Shown here: positions 12,571-23,349 of the stretch, piece after piece
Layout: each line of letters starts with the position of its first letter
Numbering within the stretch: position 1 is the first letter of the stretch
Origin: Micropterix aruncella
Taxonomy: Eukaryota; Arthropoda; Insecta; Lepidoptera; Micropterigidae
Assembly: GCA_944548615.1 (NCBI GenBank)
Contig: OX155960.1
Span: 10,230,365-10,294,364 of the forward strand
Direction of reading: 5' to 3'
DNA: 64,000 nt
The notes under the pieces: model-generated
What the model saw: only the letters and a program-made list of their open reading frames with translations
The model's database searches: none
What the model was told of the DNA's origin: nothing
Position numbers and translations under genes: made by a program

Positions 12571-13078
12571 CTTTACTTCCGCTGCAGGCTACACACCACA
12601 GTGAGGACTCCCACACTTGGCTCGATCTGATGACATCTAATCCCCTGCTTATCAACTTCCATAGACAATTGATAAAGGCAATTTCTCAAACCACGACCTT
12701 CTATATGCCGCTTATAAAATCAATTGCTGCAAAGTACCCCGTAGGTTAATTAAATTCAAAGGTTTTCGGCGCTTAGATAACGAAGCTTTCTGTCGCGACG
12801 CCTGGCAACTTGAACGGCAGGATGTTTTCCAAAGCCCTACCATCGACGAGAAACTTTGTCTCTTTAATACGAAGATTATTAGGCTTTGCGACAAGCACGC
12901 CCCTTTGAAAATTTCTAAGGTACGACATTAATCAGCCCCCTGGTTCAACGATTCCATCCGGCAATATATGTTGAAGCGCGATAGAGCCAAATCTAAGTTC
13001 AAGCGTTATCCTTCAGCTGACAACTGGGAATCTTACCGCACGTACTATGCCCTAAGACAAAAAATCTTATATTTTTGA
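12571..13078 (+). mobile_element. jockey-like LINE ORF2 (endonuclease end and linker), part 1 of split copy
   Basis: Frames here read TWLDLMTSNPLLI (end of the AP endonuclease domain), then HDLLYAAYKI, FKGFRRLDNEAFCRDAW, DKHAPLKISKV and APWFNDSIRQYMLKRDRAK, then WESYRTYYALRQK. This is the standard linker between endonuclease and RT in jockey-clade ORF2. The element is interrupted at 13,086 by a hAT transposon and resumes at 16,613 as CTPKEMWEVLNQLKIGNCKG. Several frameshifts and stops show that it was already decayed. Confidence 0.75.
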
Positions 13079-13086
13079 CTCCCATA
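13079..13086. repeat. Target-site duplication, left copy (CTCCCATA)
   Basis: CTCCCATA lies directly before the hAT left end, and the identical octamer lies directly after the right end at 16,605-16,612. Eight base pairs is the hAT hallmark. Confidence 0.95.
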
Positions 13087-13521
13087 CAGGGACGTACCGA
13101 GGGGGGGGATACACTGGACTTATCCCCCCCCCCCCCCCCCGAAATGTTTGGTGTTGTATTTCAAATCCTAAAAAAAAAAATTCCCAGCGGGTTTTTAGCG
13201 ATATGTCGGGATTTCACCGCTTGACTATCTGGCAACACTGGCCGGGTCCTCTCTGAAGCCGGGCGCCAGACGATGCTACCAACACCCTCCAGCGCCGGCT
13301 TCAGTCGGTCGCCGCTTCACTGCGGTCGCGGTCGTATTCGTGATCCGTCCGTGTCTACATTTTCTCCATCAAATTCGTCGTCTAGGACTACATCCATGAG
13401 TCATTTCGATTGTTCAACATACTCGTATGTAATAAGCAAGACATATTTGTGTCCGTGTGTCGTGTAAAAACATTGACTTTAAAAAACTTAGTTTTTTAGG
13501 TTATTTCTATGTGTAAAGACA

Positions 13522-15995
13522 ATGAAGAGAATTGACACTTTTTTAAACCTGCGCCTAAAAAAAGGGCGTCTTTCGTTGAAAACTCAACCTTTGGCGATAG
13601 TGTCAACATAGGGGGCATCACTGAGAAACCGTCCCACAGCATATATGAAGAATAACAGCCTGCGAGTCCGGATCATAGTGTTTCTGAGGAACAGTTATTG
13701 AGCTCTGCTAACCACGAAGAACCGCCTACTAATAGTTCCCCAGGTTGCAGTACTAAAACAAAGAGTGATGTATTCATAAGTGATAGTTCTCCTGACATTG
13801 GCATTGTATCAAATGCTATATATAACAAACGCTCGCCGATAATACTCAATGATGCCCAGAGAACTGCAGTACTTACTGACACTTTCGTTCCTGATTCGTC
13901 CTTTATATTTCCAGCTCGATTATACGGCAAAAGAAAACTTCGATTTCGTAAAGATTGGCTGCAGAAATGGGAATGGTTAGCATACTCCCCGGATAACGAT
14001 GGTGCTTTCTGCAAGTATTGTGTTCTGTTCGGATCAGAGCATGTTGGAAAAGGTTCACACCAGACTGTTGGTAGTTTCGTGTCGAAACCATTCAAAGACT
14101 GGAAAAATGCTACAGAAAAATTCCGCGAGCATTCAGTTGCAAAATACCACCAGTTTTCACAACTAGCCGCTATCAACTTCACAAGAATAACTTCCTCAAA
14201 AATTCCAGACATTGCAAGCCAAATAAATACGCAAAGACAAACAGAAATACAGCAACATAGAGCAGCATTGAAACCTATAATTGAAACTATAATTTTGTGT
14301 GGAGAACAAGAATTGCCACTTCGAGGCGACAATGACAGCGGTCCTCTAACGCTGAAGAAGCCAGTGGAAAAGGACGGAAAGTTTAGGGCGCTACTAAGGT
14401 ACAGGGCGGCTTACGACGACTCGTTAAAAGAGCACTTAATAAAAAGTTCTAAAAATGCTACATATATTAGCCCAAAGATACAAAATGAAATTATTGACAT
14501 ATGTGGAGAACTAATACAAAAGAGAATTGTAAGCCAAGTAAACGGTTCAGAGTGTTTCGCAATTCTTGGCGACGAGACCCTCGATATAAGTGGTACAGAG
14601 CAGTTTTCCGTATGCGCAAGATATATTCACGAAAGCATTCTTCGAGAAGACTTTTTAGCTTTCATTCCCATATACGACCTAGGCGCTGAAGCGATAAGCG
14701 AAGCCATACTTCACAAATGCCGCTTGCTGGGTCTTAACTTAGAGAAAATAATCGGTCAAGGATATGACGGTGCCGCCAACATGGCCGGCAAGATCAACGG
14801 AGTACAAGCAAGAATTCAACAACAATACCCTAAAGCTGCGTTCGTGCATTGCACAGCCCATCGTTTAAATCTTGTCCTGTCGCAGGCTCTTTCTGTGTCT
14901 AACGTAAGAAACGCTCTTGGCGTTATCAAAGAAGTATGCAACACATTGAGAAACAATGCTGCAGCTGGAAAGACACTGAAAGAAAACATAGAAAAATACG
15001 CTCCCGAAAGCAAAAGAAAAAGACTCGTGGGCTTGTGTGAAACAAGGTTCATCGAACGTCATGACTCTATAAATGTTTTTTGTGAGTTGTTCCTCCCAAT
15101 AGTCGTCACATTGCGCGAACTGTCCAATACAAACAGAGCAGTTTCGTCGACCGCAGCAACTCTTTTGGCTGCGATGGAAAAAGGCTGTTTTTTAATATCG
15201 TTGAAAACGTGCGAATTAATCTTCAGCTTCACATTACCGCTTTCAAAATATCTGCAAAATCCTACTCACACTCTGGCTTCTGCCATGGAATTCGCAGAAA
15301 GTGTCACCAGGAAATTAAGGGACATTCGAAACGATGTCGAAAAGGAGTTTTCAAAACTTTATTCATCTTGTTCTGAAATAGCAGAGAATATTTTGGATAT
15401 AGAAATAAACCCACCGCGTGTCACAGGTCACCAAACTAAAAGAAGCAATCCCCCCAGTGACTCAGCAGAAGAATATTACAGACGAGCTTTATTTATTCCT
15501 TGTTTAGATGACGTAATCTGTGGTATGGAAGATAGGTTCGGCAAGAACCGAGACTTGCTCTCCTCACTAGAAGTTGTGCTACCCAAAAATGTTGACGAGA
15601 AGAAAGCAAGTACCCTAGAAATGTTGAAAATGTATTGGCCCGATGATGTTGAAGAAGTTATCATGAAGGCTGAATATCGACTCTGGTGTTCAAGATGGAA
15701 GGATTTTGAAACCAAACCAATGGACCTGATGAAAGTCTTAGATGCGTGCGATCATGGATTCTTTCCTTCCATCAGAAAGCTAATACAAATACTCATAACT
15801 TTACCCGTATCCACAGCGTCGGTGGAGAGGTCTTTTTCTACGATGAAAAGGATAAAATCTTTCGTCAGGAATAAAACAGGAGATGATCGACTGACTGGCT
15901 TAGCATTGCTGTCTACCCACTCAGCTTACTCTCCTACTCCGGAGGAAGTGCTCGATGTGATGAGCGCTAAGTCAAGAAGGAAGATGTTAATTTAA
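13522..15995 (+). CDS. hAT transposase, ZMYM1-like (TTF finger, DUF4371, hAT dimerisation)
   Basis: A cut-and-paste transposase. The open frame 13,698-15,995 gives 765 residues. WEWLAYSPDNDGAFCKYCVLF (about residues 91-111) begins a TTF-type zinc finger, with H/C ligands to about 160. ILGDETLDIS (Asp 292 and 296) and GQGYDGAANMAG (Asp 357) carry the first catalytic aspartates. CTAH at 385-388 is the hAT CxxH pair. LPVSTASVERSFSTMKR from residue 702 is the C-terminal dimerisation domain. The ancestral start is probably ATG 13,522 (MKRIDTFL). Between it and codon 13,698 lie a one-base frameshift near 13,545-13,560 and a TAA at 13,653-13,655. The N-terminus is therefore broken unless Met 13,698 is used, which still keeps the finger. 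Function is inferred from family motifs. Confidence 0.92.
13653..13655 (+). other. Premature TAA in the transposase N-terminal extension
   Basis: The stop is in frame with the 765-codon frame and follows HSIYEE. Upstream of it the residues KKRASF and NSTFGDS in the same frame are still protein-like, so this stop is a mutation rather than the natural 5' boundary. Confidence 0.75.
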
Positions 15996-16604
15996 TGTGC
16001 CTATGTCAAATATCATTCCTGTAAATTAAATCTTCCTATGCTGTACTTTTTTCACACATAAAAAAATGTCGTCTATGGATATCGCTGGAAAAGTCTTGTT
16101 TCGTCCACAGCAGATTTTTTTATTCATTTCAATTTAAAGGATTGCACCTTAATACATTCTAGGAAATTTTAGTATAATCATCTAATCTTGAAAAGCCAAC
16201 ATCTAACTTGTGTTTTGTTGAGCCCGACCGAGATTTTTCCCGAATCACAGGCCTTATTACAACCAAGTCTGTATTTAATTAAATCCTATGTTAGTCAGAG
16301 AGCTACTTACCTACATAGTTCTAAAGAAAGACTCTGTAATACATTAGGTATATCAACATAAGAAAAATTTGCTGTATCGTTAAAATTTTTAAAATTAAGT
16401 AAAAGTAATAAAGTATTGTACTGTTATGGTTTTCTATTTATAATAATCACATTTATTGCAAATCTTTACTTAAACTTGTAAACAGACATCTTTATTTTAC
16501 GTTCTTTTATCTAGCATTAAATGCGAAGGAAAATTAATCGTCGTTTAAATTTTGTACTTCAAATTATTATCCCCCCCCGAAAAAAAATCCTGGGTACGTG
16601 CCTG

Positions 16605-16612
16605 CTCCCATA
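16605..16612. repeat. Target-site duplication, right copy (CTCCCATA)
   Basis: Identical to 13,079-13,086; it defines the right boundary of the hAT element. Confidence 0.95.
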
Positions 16613-17008
16613 CAAATTGTACTCCCAAAGAAATGTGGGAAGTGCTGAACCAACTTAAAATAGGTAACTGTAAAGGACCTGTAGATCCCAAAGTAGATAT
16701 AGACGTTCTTAATAACCACTTCCCAAAGTCGCCAGTTCTACTAGACAATATAGCAAAGTCACGTGCTACTAAACCACCCATGTTACAAATTCCTATGTGC
16801 CAGTCAATCTGTGTAAAGTTTAATTTGTTCCAGCTACTGTTGAAACATTTTTACTCACATTAAACCGGATCAAATCTAAGGCTTTGGGAACGGATGTTCT
16901 CAGTGTAGATATGCTTAAACGTATCATCCAATGTATTATTCCAGTCGTTACCCACATAATAAACTCCTCAATGGAATATGGATCGTACCCAGCTCCTTGG
17001 AAAAATGC
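16613..17008 (+). mobile_element. jockey-like LINE ORF2, part 2 of split copy
   Basis: The linker continues: CTPKEMWEVLNQLKIGNCKG, VDIDVLNNHFPKSPVLLDNI, then after frame changes KSKALGTDVLSVDMLKRI, PVVTHIINSSMEYGSYPAPW and KNAL. This last part is the start of the RT domain (the 'GTDGLSxxMLK ... xxPxxWKxAxIxPIxK' block). It is cut at 17,008 by the tail of a reversed LINE. I find no continuation on the far side of that insertion. Confidence 0.75.
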
Positions 17009-18731
17009 TTTATTTTATTTATTTATTTTATTTTATTTTATTTGGTTAACAAACACCGTTTATACATAACAAATACAACATATAACAATAAAACTATGGC
17101 TAATTATATGTTAACACTATCTATCTATAATGTGTACAGTACATATCTCCGTTGTTATATCTTATTTATATATACATTTTTTTGCAAATTTAATATTATA
17201 GACAAAGAAAAAGAACAAAAAACACATGAAAATGAAATTTTACATTGAGATTATAAACAATATTAATTATTTTGTACAAAAGATACATTTTAAAAAACAA
17301 AAAATTGCAAAAACAAAAAATTGAAAAAAAGCTATTCATGTAAACTGTTCAAGCGATTAATAGTCATTATATGAAATACGAGGGACAAAGCACTGATAGG
17401 ATTTTTTAATGGTTTCCTTATAGTGACTTTTAACTGATGAAAAAATATCAATGTACCCGAACCTATCGTTATACGTTGTCATAGCTCTGTTTATTAAGGA
17501 ATGTTTCGTGTAATTAGAGTTATATCTCTTTATATAAAACAGATTCGGGTTCCGAGTAATGCGAGGAGGAGCCAGAATGGATATCTTTTCGACCAGATAC
17601 GCACTGTCAAAAATGTTATTTATTACGTTGTAGAGAAAAATCATATCGCAAGTTGTACGCCTATCTTCAAGACTATCGAGTTTAAAAAGAGCTTATCTAT
17701 CCTTGTATGATTCAGCAGATTTATTTTCCCTAAAGCACAAGTGCCTTAGGATTTTTTTTTGAATACGCTCGATTCGTTGCTTATACAAATTGTATTGAGG
17801 GGACCAAATACAAGATGCAAATTCAAGTATACTACGGACATAGGCTTGGTATATTACTAACAAGGTGGATATCTCGGAAAAGGGCTTGCACGCCCGCAGT
17901 AGAAAACCTAGCGATTTGTATGCTCTGGTGACAGACAATACTTTCAATGTGCTGGTCGAAATTCATTTTGGAATCGAGTAAAACTCCCAAATCTCGGACA
18001 ATGTTAGTCTCCTTAATGTTATCTAAACCAATTTTATAATTGTATAATATTTTATTTCTGTTTCTCCTAAACGTGATTCGATGGCACTTCTTGACATTAA
18101 GATCGAGCTTGTTCAAAACGCAGTATTCGCTAAGACGGCTCAGGTCATCCTGCAGGCGTAAACAGTCAGCCACTTTTGAGATAACAGAATAAACTTTAAG
18201 GTCATCCGCGTATAGGATAAACTGGCAGGATTTAAAACAGGAACCGATATCGTTAATATATATATATTAAATAAGAGCGGTCCCAGGTGTGATCCCTGTG
18301 GAACACCCGAAGGAATCGAAATAAAGTCTGATTTAAATCCACCTACGACGACAGCCTAGTGGCGATTATGAATATAAGATGTGAACCATCTTAACAGATC
18401 GCAGTGTATACCGAGTTTCTCAAGTTTAATTAATAATATAGAATGATTTACCCTGTCAAATGCTTTTGAGAAATCTGTATATATAACATCAGTTTGTATC
18501 CGATTGTTCATGTTATCCAGGATTTCGTTAGTGAATTGACTTAAGTTCGTGACTACAGATCGCTTACTCATGAAGCCGTGCTAATACGGAGAAAGCGAAT
18601 TGCAAATGGCGGGATAAATCTGATCGTATATAATTTTTTCGAAAACTTTACTGAACACCGGAAGGATTGAGATGGGCCTATAATGCGATATGTTATTATG
18701 CCACTTTTATGTATTGGTACAATAAAGGCTT
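17009..18731 (-). mobile_element. Reversed jockey/CR1-like LINE, RT to 3' tail
   Basis: On the minus strand the copy opens at about 18,720 with NNISHYRPISILPVFSKVFE. It continues FMSKRSVVTNLSQF, TDFSKAFDRVNHSILLIKL, VPSGVPQGSHLGPLLFNIYI and the catalytic LYADDLKVY (near 18,190-18,215). The thumb is NIVRDLGVLLDSKMNFDQHI, then RSILEFASCIWSP. The C-terminus ends SYNDY-stop at 17,357. The 3' UTR runs to an (AAAAT)n-type tail at 17,005-17,040. Several stops and frameshifts interrupt it. It is the same lineage as the 6.9-8.3 kb copy. The tail abuts the split LINE at 17,008, so it inserted into that element. Confidence 0.85.
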
Positions 18732-19300
18732 TGTTGGAGCTTCAGTCCAACATACCCACAACAAAAAAGTAATTTCTACAGAATCGAAACCGCAAACTAG
18801 CTCAAATCTACACGAGCCAGCTGCAGTTGATTTCCAACTAAATTCGGCATTTTACGCACAGTCAGGTGATGACTAATGTCATTTCTTCTGATCGATACGA
18901 AATTAACACATATTTCTCACCCCACTGCGTCACTGCTTACAATATAAAACGCAGTACATTTCGATCGATCAATATCATTCCTGTTGGGCAGTTATCGCGC
19001 TACACATCGTCATCATTCCCTTAGTGGACAGTTACCGCGGCTACACATCATTCCCTCAGTGGACAGTTATCGCGACTGCTCTTCATCATCAAGCAGTACC
19101 TGCATTACCCGCGATACCGATCGTCAAGCCTCGCTCCTCGACTACACACTTCGGACACACTACCTACACAACGGCGAAACATCAATCAAGGCGTTACGAC
19201 CAGAGACCTTCTGATTAAATACTGTAACTTCAACATCCTCGACTTTCAATCACGGAGAAAACTTCCTGATGAGAACCACCCTTCGCTCACAATCAATTGG
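18732..19300 (+). mobile_element. Putative solo LTR
   Basis: The block starts TGTTGGAGCTTCAGTCCAAC, a 7-bp-arm hairpin with a TG start. It has a TATA box, TATAAAA, at 18,943-18,949. About 20-40 bp downstream begin three ~37-bp tandem units with GGACAGTTATCGCG and CTACACATC...ATTCCCT (18,985-19,085). It is bordered by two different LINEs and has no coding sequence. An LTR is the best explanation, but the CA end and a target duplication are not established. Confidence 0.4.
18943..18949 (+). promoter_or_regulatory. TATA box of the putative LTR
   Basis: TATAAAA followed by ACGCAGTACATT; the CAGT lies close to TATA but resembles an arthropod initiator. Only the motif is seen. Confidence 0.35.
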
Positions 19301-19995
19301 AGTCTAGTGAAGGGTGGCCACTCTCACAGCTTCTTTCCAACGAGAGGGAAATGTACCTTCATCCAGTGAACGGCGGAATAACAAGGCGAGTGGATGAGCT
19401 AATTGGCTTGCACAGTTTATAATATAGGTGGGACGAATTCCATCACTTCCAGATCCTTTATTCTTGTCTAGCTTGCTTAAATACTTGCCGATAAGTCGCT
19501 TATCGATGGCAATTTTGGATATACTAATTGTACTGCTAGGGTACTCTTCAGGAGAGTCAGGAGCCGGAACAGCGTCCAGTCGTGTGCCCTTGTCAAACAC
19601 CGATTCGAAGTACTTAGAGAAAGCTTCGCAGATTTCATGGCCCCCATCAATGTTAAGGTCCTCGTAAATCATGCGCTGAGGTAGCACGTGGTGACGACGG
19701 ATACTTTGGACATATGACCAAATTTCCTTCGGGTTGTCCCTTATAGATGTTTCGCAACGGCTAATATATTGCTGGAAACAATCATCTCTCATTGCTTTTT
19801 GCCGGGCGCGGAGAAGAGAAAATGATTCGTAGTCTCGGGGGTTGCCATATTGACGCCACTTTCTGTGGTATTTTGATTTTTCTTTAATGAGTTTAATGAG
19901 GGATGCAGTAAACCCTTTGGGATACGAGGAATTCTTACTTCTGCCTTTCGGAACGTAAAGATCAATTGTTTTTTTTTAATATTCCATAGAAATTT
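19301..19995 (-). mobile_element. LINE ORF2 linker fragment, reversed
   Basis: A minus-strand frame covering 19,304-19,965 reads SSYPKGFTASLIKLIKEKSK, YHRKWRQYGNPRDYESFSLL, RARQKAM, NPKEIWSYVQSIRRHH, ICEAFSKYFESVFD and KNKGSGSDGIRPTYI, then FPSRWKEAVRVATLH-stop. This is the ORF2 region between endonuclease and RT in jockey-clade elements, ending exactly where the RT 'PxxK' motif should follow. The frame is intact for 162 or more codons. It is cut at 19,300, at the edge of the putative LTR. Confidence 0.75.
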
Positions 19996-20017
19996 TCGAC
20001 TGCAACATTTATATCGC

Positions 20018-20880
20018 TTGCAACATTTATATCGACTGCATCATTTATATGCTTATGTTATATCCCTTCCTAAAATTTCAAATCCTGTTCGGCCAAACGA
20101 TTTCAGACCAATATCTATTCTACCTGCTCTCTCAAAAGTTTTAGAGCATATATGTAGTGTTCTCTCAGCTATCAGATTACCTTTTTTAATTCAATATGTT
20201 TAATCCCTATCAGTCCGGTTTCCGTCATGGCCAAAGCACTACCTCTGCGCTTGTCAAAGTAACTGACGACGCACGTAAAGCAATAGACCAGAGACAACTC
20301 GCTTTGCTTGCGCTCTTAGACTTTAGCAGCGCCTTTAACTCTGTCGACCGACTTGCTTGTTGCATGGCTACAAACTCCCAACTGTTTGCAAACCGGTATT
20401 AATTGGTTTAGTTCCTATATCAGTCAGACAACAGCGTATCAAAGTGGGCGATCGATCATCCGAATGGGTTAATCTAACAGCTGGAGTTCCACAAGGTTCA
20501 GTTCTGTCGCCGCTTCTTTTCTCAATTTTTTTAAATCCTATCTCCAACCAAGTTCGTTGACATACTCATCTGTATGCAGATGATGTTCAAATATATTATC
20601 ATTTCTCTCATGAAAGCATCAATGTCTCGATCGCCAACATGAACTTCGATATTCACGCCATTTGTGAATGGTGTGCGCTGATGGATCTCCTAATCAACCC
20701 TTTGAAATCCCAGGCTATACTCATTGGAGGTCATAAATTGCTCTACAGAATAAACGTAAAATCTCTTCCGCTTGTAAAACTGATATCACCATACCCTTGT
20801 CGCAAAGAGTGAAAGATCTTAGTCTAATTGTAGATGAAGCTTTTTCTTCTGCTTAATCTGTGCTCCGACCCAAAGGAGAA
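20018..20880 (+). mobile_element. CR1/jockey-type LINE RT fragment
   Basis: A plus-strand RT remnant with frameshifts: PNDFRPISILPALSKVLEHI, NPYQSGFRHGQSTTSALVKV, LALLALLDFSSAFNSVD, RQQRIKVGDRSSEWVNLTAG, VPQGSVLSPLLFSIFLNPIS, then LYADDVQIYYHF with the YADD box at about 20,574-20,585. INPLKSQAILIGG follows. It is a different lineage from the SKAFDRVNH type, having SSAFNSVDH-like palm residues. Three imperfect 18-bp units (CAACATTTATATCG...) at about 20,001-20,050 mark the left junction. Confidence 0.75.
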
Positions 20881-20964
20881 CTTTACAGCTTCGCCGGATT
20901 TACATATGGTGTCGAGGTGGCGATGAGGCTAACGGTGGATACACGTTAGAATATTTAATAGATT

Positions 20965-21102
20965 TTGGAGATGTTGACTTCAACGGGCGAACCCGTCACC
21001 TCAGGAAGTTTTAACGAGAATGATCGTTCCATCTCCCGTGAGATTAGCGTAGAAGACTTTAGGACGATAAATCGACTGTCCAGCTAAGCCACCAACCAAA
21101 GA
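20965..21102 (+). repeat. Family A element, left-arm fragment
   Basis: It carries the family A outer sequence CGGGCGAACCCGTCACCTCA through CTAAGCCACCAACC. Compare the full foldback at 39.35-40.46 kb. Confidence 0.7.
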
Positions 21103-21110
21103 CCAAAGCT

Positions 21111-22165
21111 TTATTTATTTATTTGTTTTAAATATTATTCAAGTGCGTTACAGAAGAATCCAATTCGCCCTGGAATATTAAAGTTAGAGTGTAAGTCTAC
21201 AAATAAATGACTTGCATAACTAAATTAATGCTAACATTGTAAAAGAAAAAAAAACATAAAAATATAAAACTAAATAAAAGACAGATTATGATAAACATGA
21301 GATAGCAGGGAGTTGCCTTTTTAGCTGCCCAAAGGGATATACAAAAGATGTCTATTTCTGTGGGTAAGGAATTAAGAAGAGCTCTAACCCTCCCCACTGG
21401 CCTGACAAAAATATTTGTGCGATGGTAAGGCACATTAAACAATAGATGCGATCTCCTCGCTGTGTAATTTGCCGGTACGTACAATTCAAACTTACATAGT
21501 ATCTCTGGCAAATAAATAGTTCCTTGAATTAATTTATATGCAAATATAATTAGGGAAATATATCGACGCCTTTCAATACTGTTGTATCCTACCATTTCTA
21601 CCACAAAATTGGACGGAAATAAGTATGGAAAAATATTGTATTTTCTGTAATAAATATATCTTTAAAAAAAAAATTGAATACCCTCTACCATCTGAATGTA
21701 TTTGTTTTCACTTGTACACCAGATGACCGAGTTATATTCAAGTATGCTACGGACTAAACAATTATATAGTAGAAACATTACATGAATTTTATTAATTTGT
21801 TTGTATATGCTAATAACAAAACCGACCATTTTGCTAGCACGATTGCAAATATTTGTAATGTGTGCACGGAAATTTAACGGTGTATCAAATGTAATTCCCA
21901 GGTCTCTCGCTTTTTTTAAAATTGACCCATTTATTGTGTATGGGAAAAAGCAAGGTGTTTTCTTTTTAGTGATGGTTGAAACAGAGCACTTGTTAGTGTT
22001 GAATTCCATGTCATTGACAGAGCACCATCTTGAGAGTGCATCTATATCTTGCTGTAATATTTCAGCTTCTCGAGCATCTGTTATTTGATGAAAAAAATTC
22101 ACGTCATCAGCAAATAGTAGGCAGTGACTATATTTTACAAATTTAGGTAAATCAATTTTACAATT
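21111..22165 (-). mobile_element. LINE RT-thumb and C-terminus, reversed
   Basis: On the minus strand, from about 22,160: YSHCLLFADDVNFFHQITDA, with an FADD variant of the catalytic box. Then LSRWCSVNDMEFNTNKCSV, DLGITFDTPLNFRAHI, RSILEYNSVIWCTSENKYI, then after a poly-A-run frameshift near 21,665, VGYNSIERRRYISLI and LCKFELYVPANYTARRSHLL. This is a CR1/jockey-clade ORF2 from motif C to the end. The 3' UTR reaches about 21,111. The two halves are each open for over 130 codons. 5'-truncated at about 22,165, where a family A copy begins. Confidence 0.8.
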
Positions 22166-22169
22166 TACG

Positions 22170-22720
22170 GCGAGGCACTAGGAAGATAACCCAGTGGGTC
22201 CACTTCGCCCCTTGGCTCCCAGTTTTGGCTGGATATCTTCGTCTGAAATTAACTTCAGGATACCCCCATCCTCCCGACTGGTTACGCGAACGAAGTCGCT
22301 TGCGCGGCCTCCATCTGTTGTATTACAGCGGAAATTCAATATAAATTTATCTCGGATCTGGACTTAAATTTATATCGGCGTACCTATAGGTCCATAGCCC
22401 ATAGGTCGTTTCAAGAGCGGCGTGACAACAGGCAAACATCCACTCCCGCTTCTTAGGAGACAGTATATTTCCACAGTCTTAATACTCCTTCAGTAATTAG
22501 TCGGAGTGCACAACCGATTGGCTGGCGCCGCACGGTGCGTAAACCGCCCAGTAGCGCCGGAGGGCAATCCCCCAGGTAAAACCGATCCACCAGCCGCGAG
22601 GCCTGAGATGCGAGAGTCCTTCCCGGGGTAGTCCCTCACATAAAGAGGCTACTGAATAGGATCTGAATCGTGAGTTTGGCCGATTCGAGAACACATACGA
22701 AATTACGATATTTGTAAATC
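22170..22720 (+). repeat. Family A element, left arm plus centre
   Basis: It contains the ordered landmarks GGCGAGGCAC, CCAGTTTTGG, CTTGCGCGGCC, CTCCCGCTTCTTAGGAGAC, GTGCACAACCGATTGGCTG and CCAGTAGCGCCGGAGG. They are in the same order as in the other copies. Confidence 0.75.
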
Positions 22721-22867
22721 AAGTCGGAGTAAAAGGAGCTGGTGAGTTGCTTTATTGGGGTGCGCTGACGAAACGGTTTGATATATGTCAAAACAGTGGG
22801 CTCGATCGCTTTCCTTCGTGAACTAAAATTAGACATTAGTCCGTGTGGATACTGGATAATACGCTAA

Positions 22868-23103
22868 AACGTAATGTGAAATCAGCGGTTGTCACTTTTT
22901 CGCATTAATACTACCCACAAAAGATTAAGCATCTGCATCTAACACCGCACGAAATGTATTCAAATTTATTCGGACGAGTATTAATTCGACAGGTAGTTTT
23001 TATCGACGTTCGTTCGTTTTATTTTCGGCTCTAACGTATTGCTCTATCTCGTTCGCTTTAACTAATTTCAGTTTTAGTTCACAAAGAAACGCAATCGGGC
23101 CCA
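22868..23103. mobile_element. MITE-like repeat 'B', copy 2
   Basis: Nearly colinear with 2286-2520, from GTTGTC(A/G)CTTTTTCGCATTA to CGCAATCGGGCCC. The left terminal GGGCCC is lost. Confidence 0.65.
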
Positions 23104-23349
23104 ATATATAACAAAAACGTCGGCCTCCAAAAGCTCTATTAAAAAGTCGACAGCACATACCTAACTTTTATATTTAAGCTACAATAACAGCTTTTATATC
23201 TCAAAAAATAAGAAAAATATGTAGGCAGTGTTTGTTGAAGATATTAGCAATGAAATAAGAGTCCTTTTCAAAATAAATTAATCCATCATCATGTGTGTTA
23301 AATAGAAATAAAATTATCCATTTACTGTAAGTTTTCAGGTGGTATATGT
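23104..23349. other. Unassigned AT-rich spacer
   Basis: Nothing recognised. Confidence 0.4.

Larger units (their letters stand above)
13087..16604 (+). mobile_element. hAT transposon, complete, 3,518 bp
   Basis: The ends CAGGGACGTACCGAGG (left) and CAGGCACGTACCCAGG (right, on the minus strand) match at 14 of 16 positions. Both are followed inward by poly-G or poly-C stretches. The element is flanked by an exact 8-bp duplication, CTCCCATA. It contains one long transposase frame. The target was a jockey-like LINE, whose linker region is continuous when the element and one duplication copy are removed. The sharp ends, clean duplication and long frame indicate comparatively recent insertion. Confidence 0.95.

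Noticed and set aside
13673..14332. 219-codon ORF antisense to the hAT transposase
   Set aside because: Shadow of the sense frame, which has all recognisable domains; no family resemblance.
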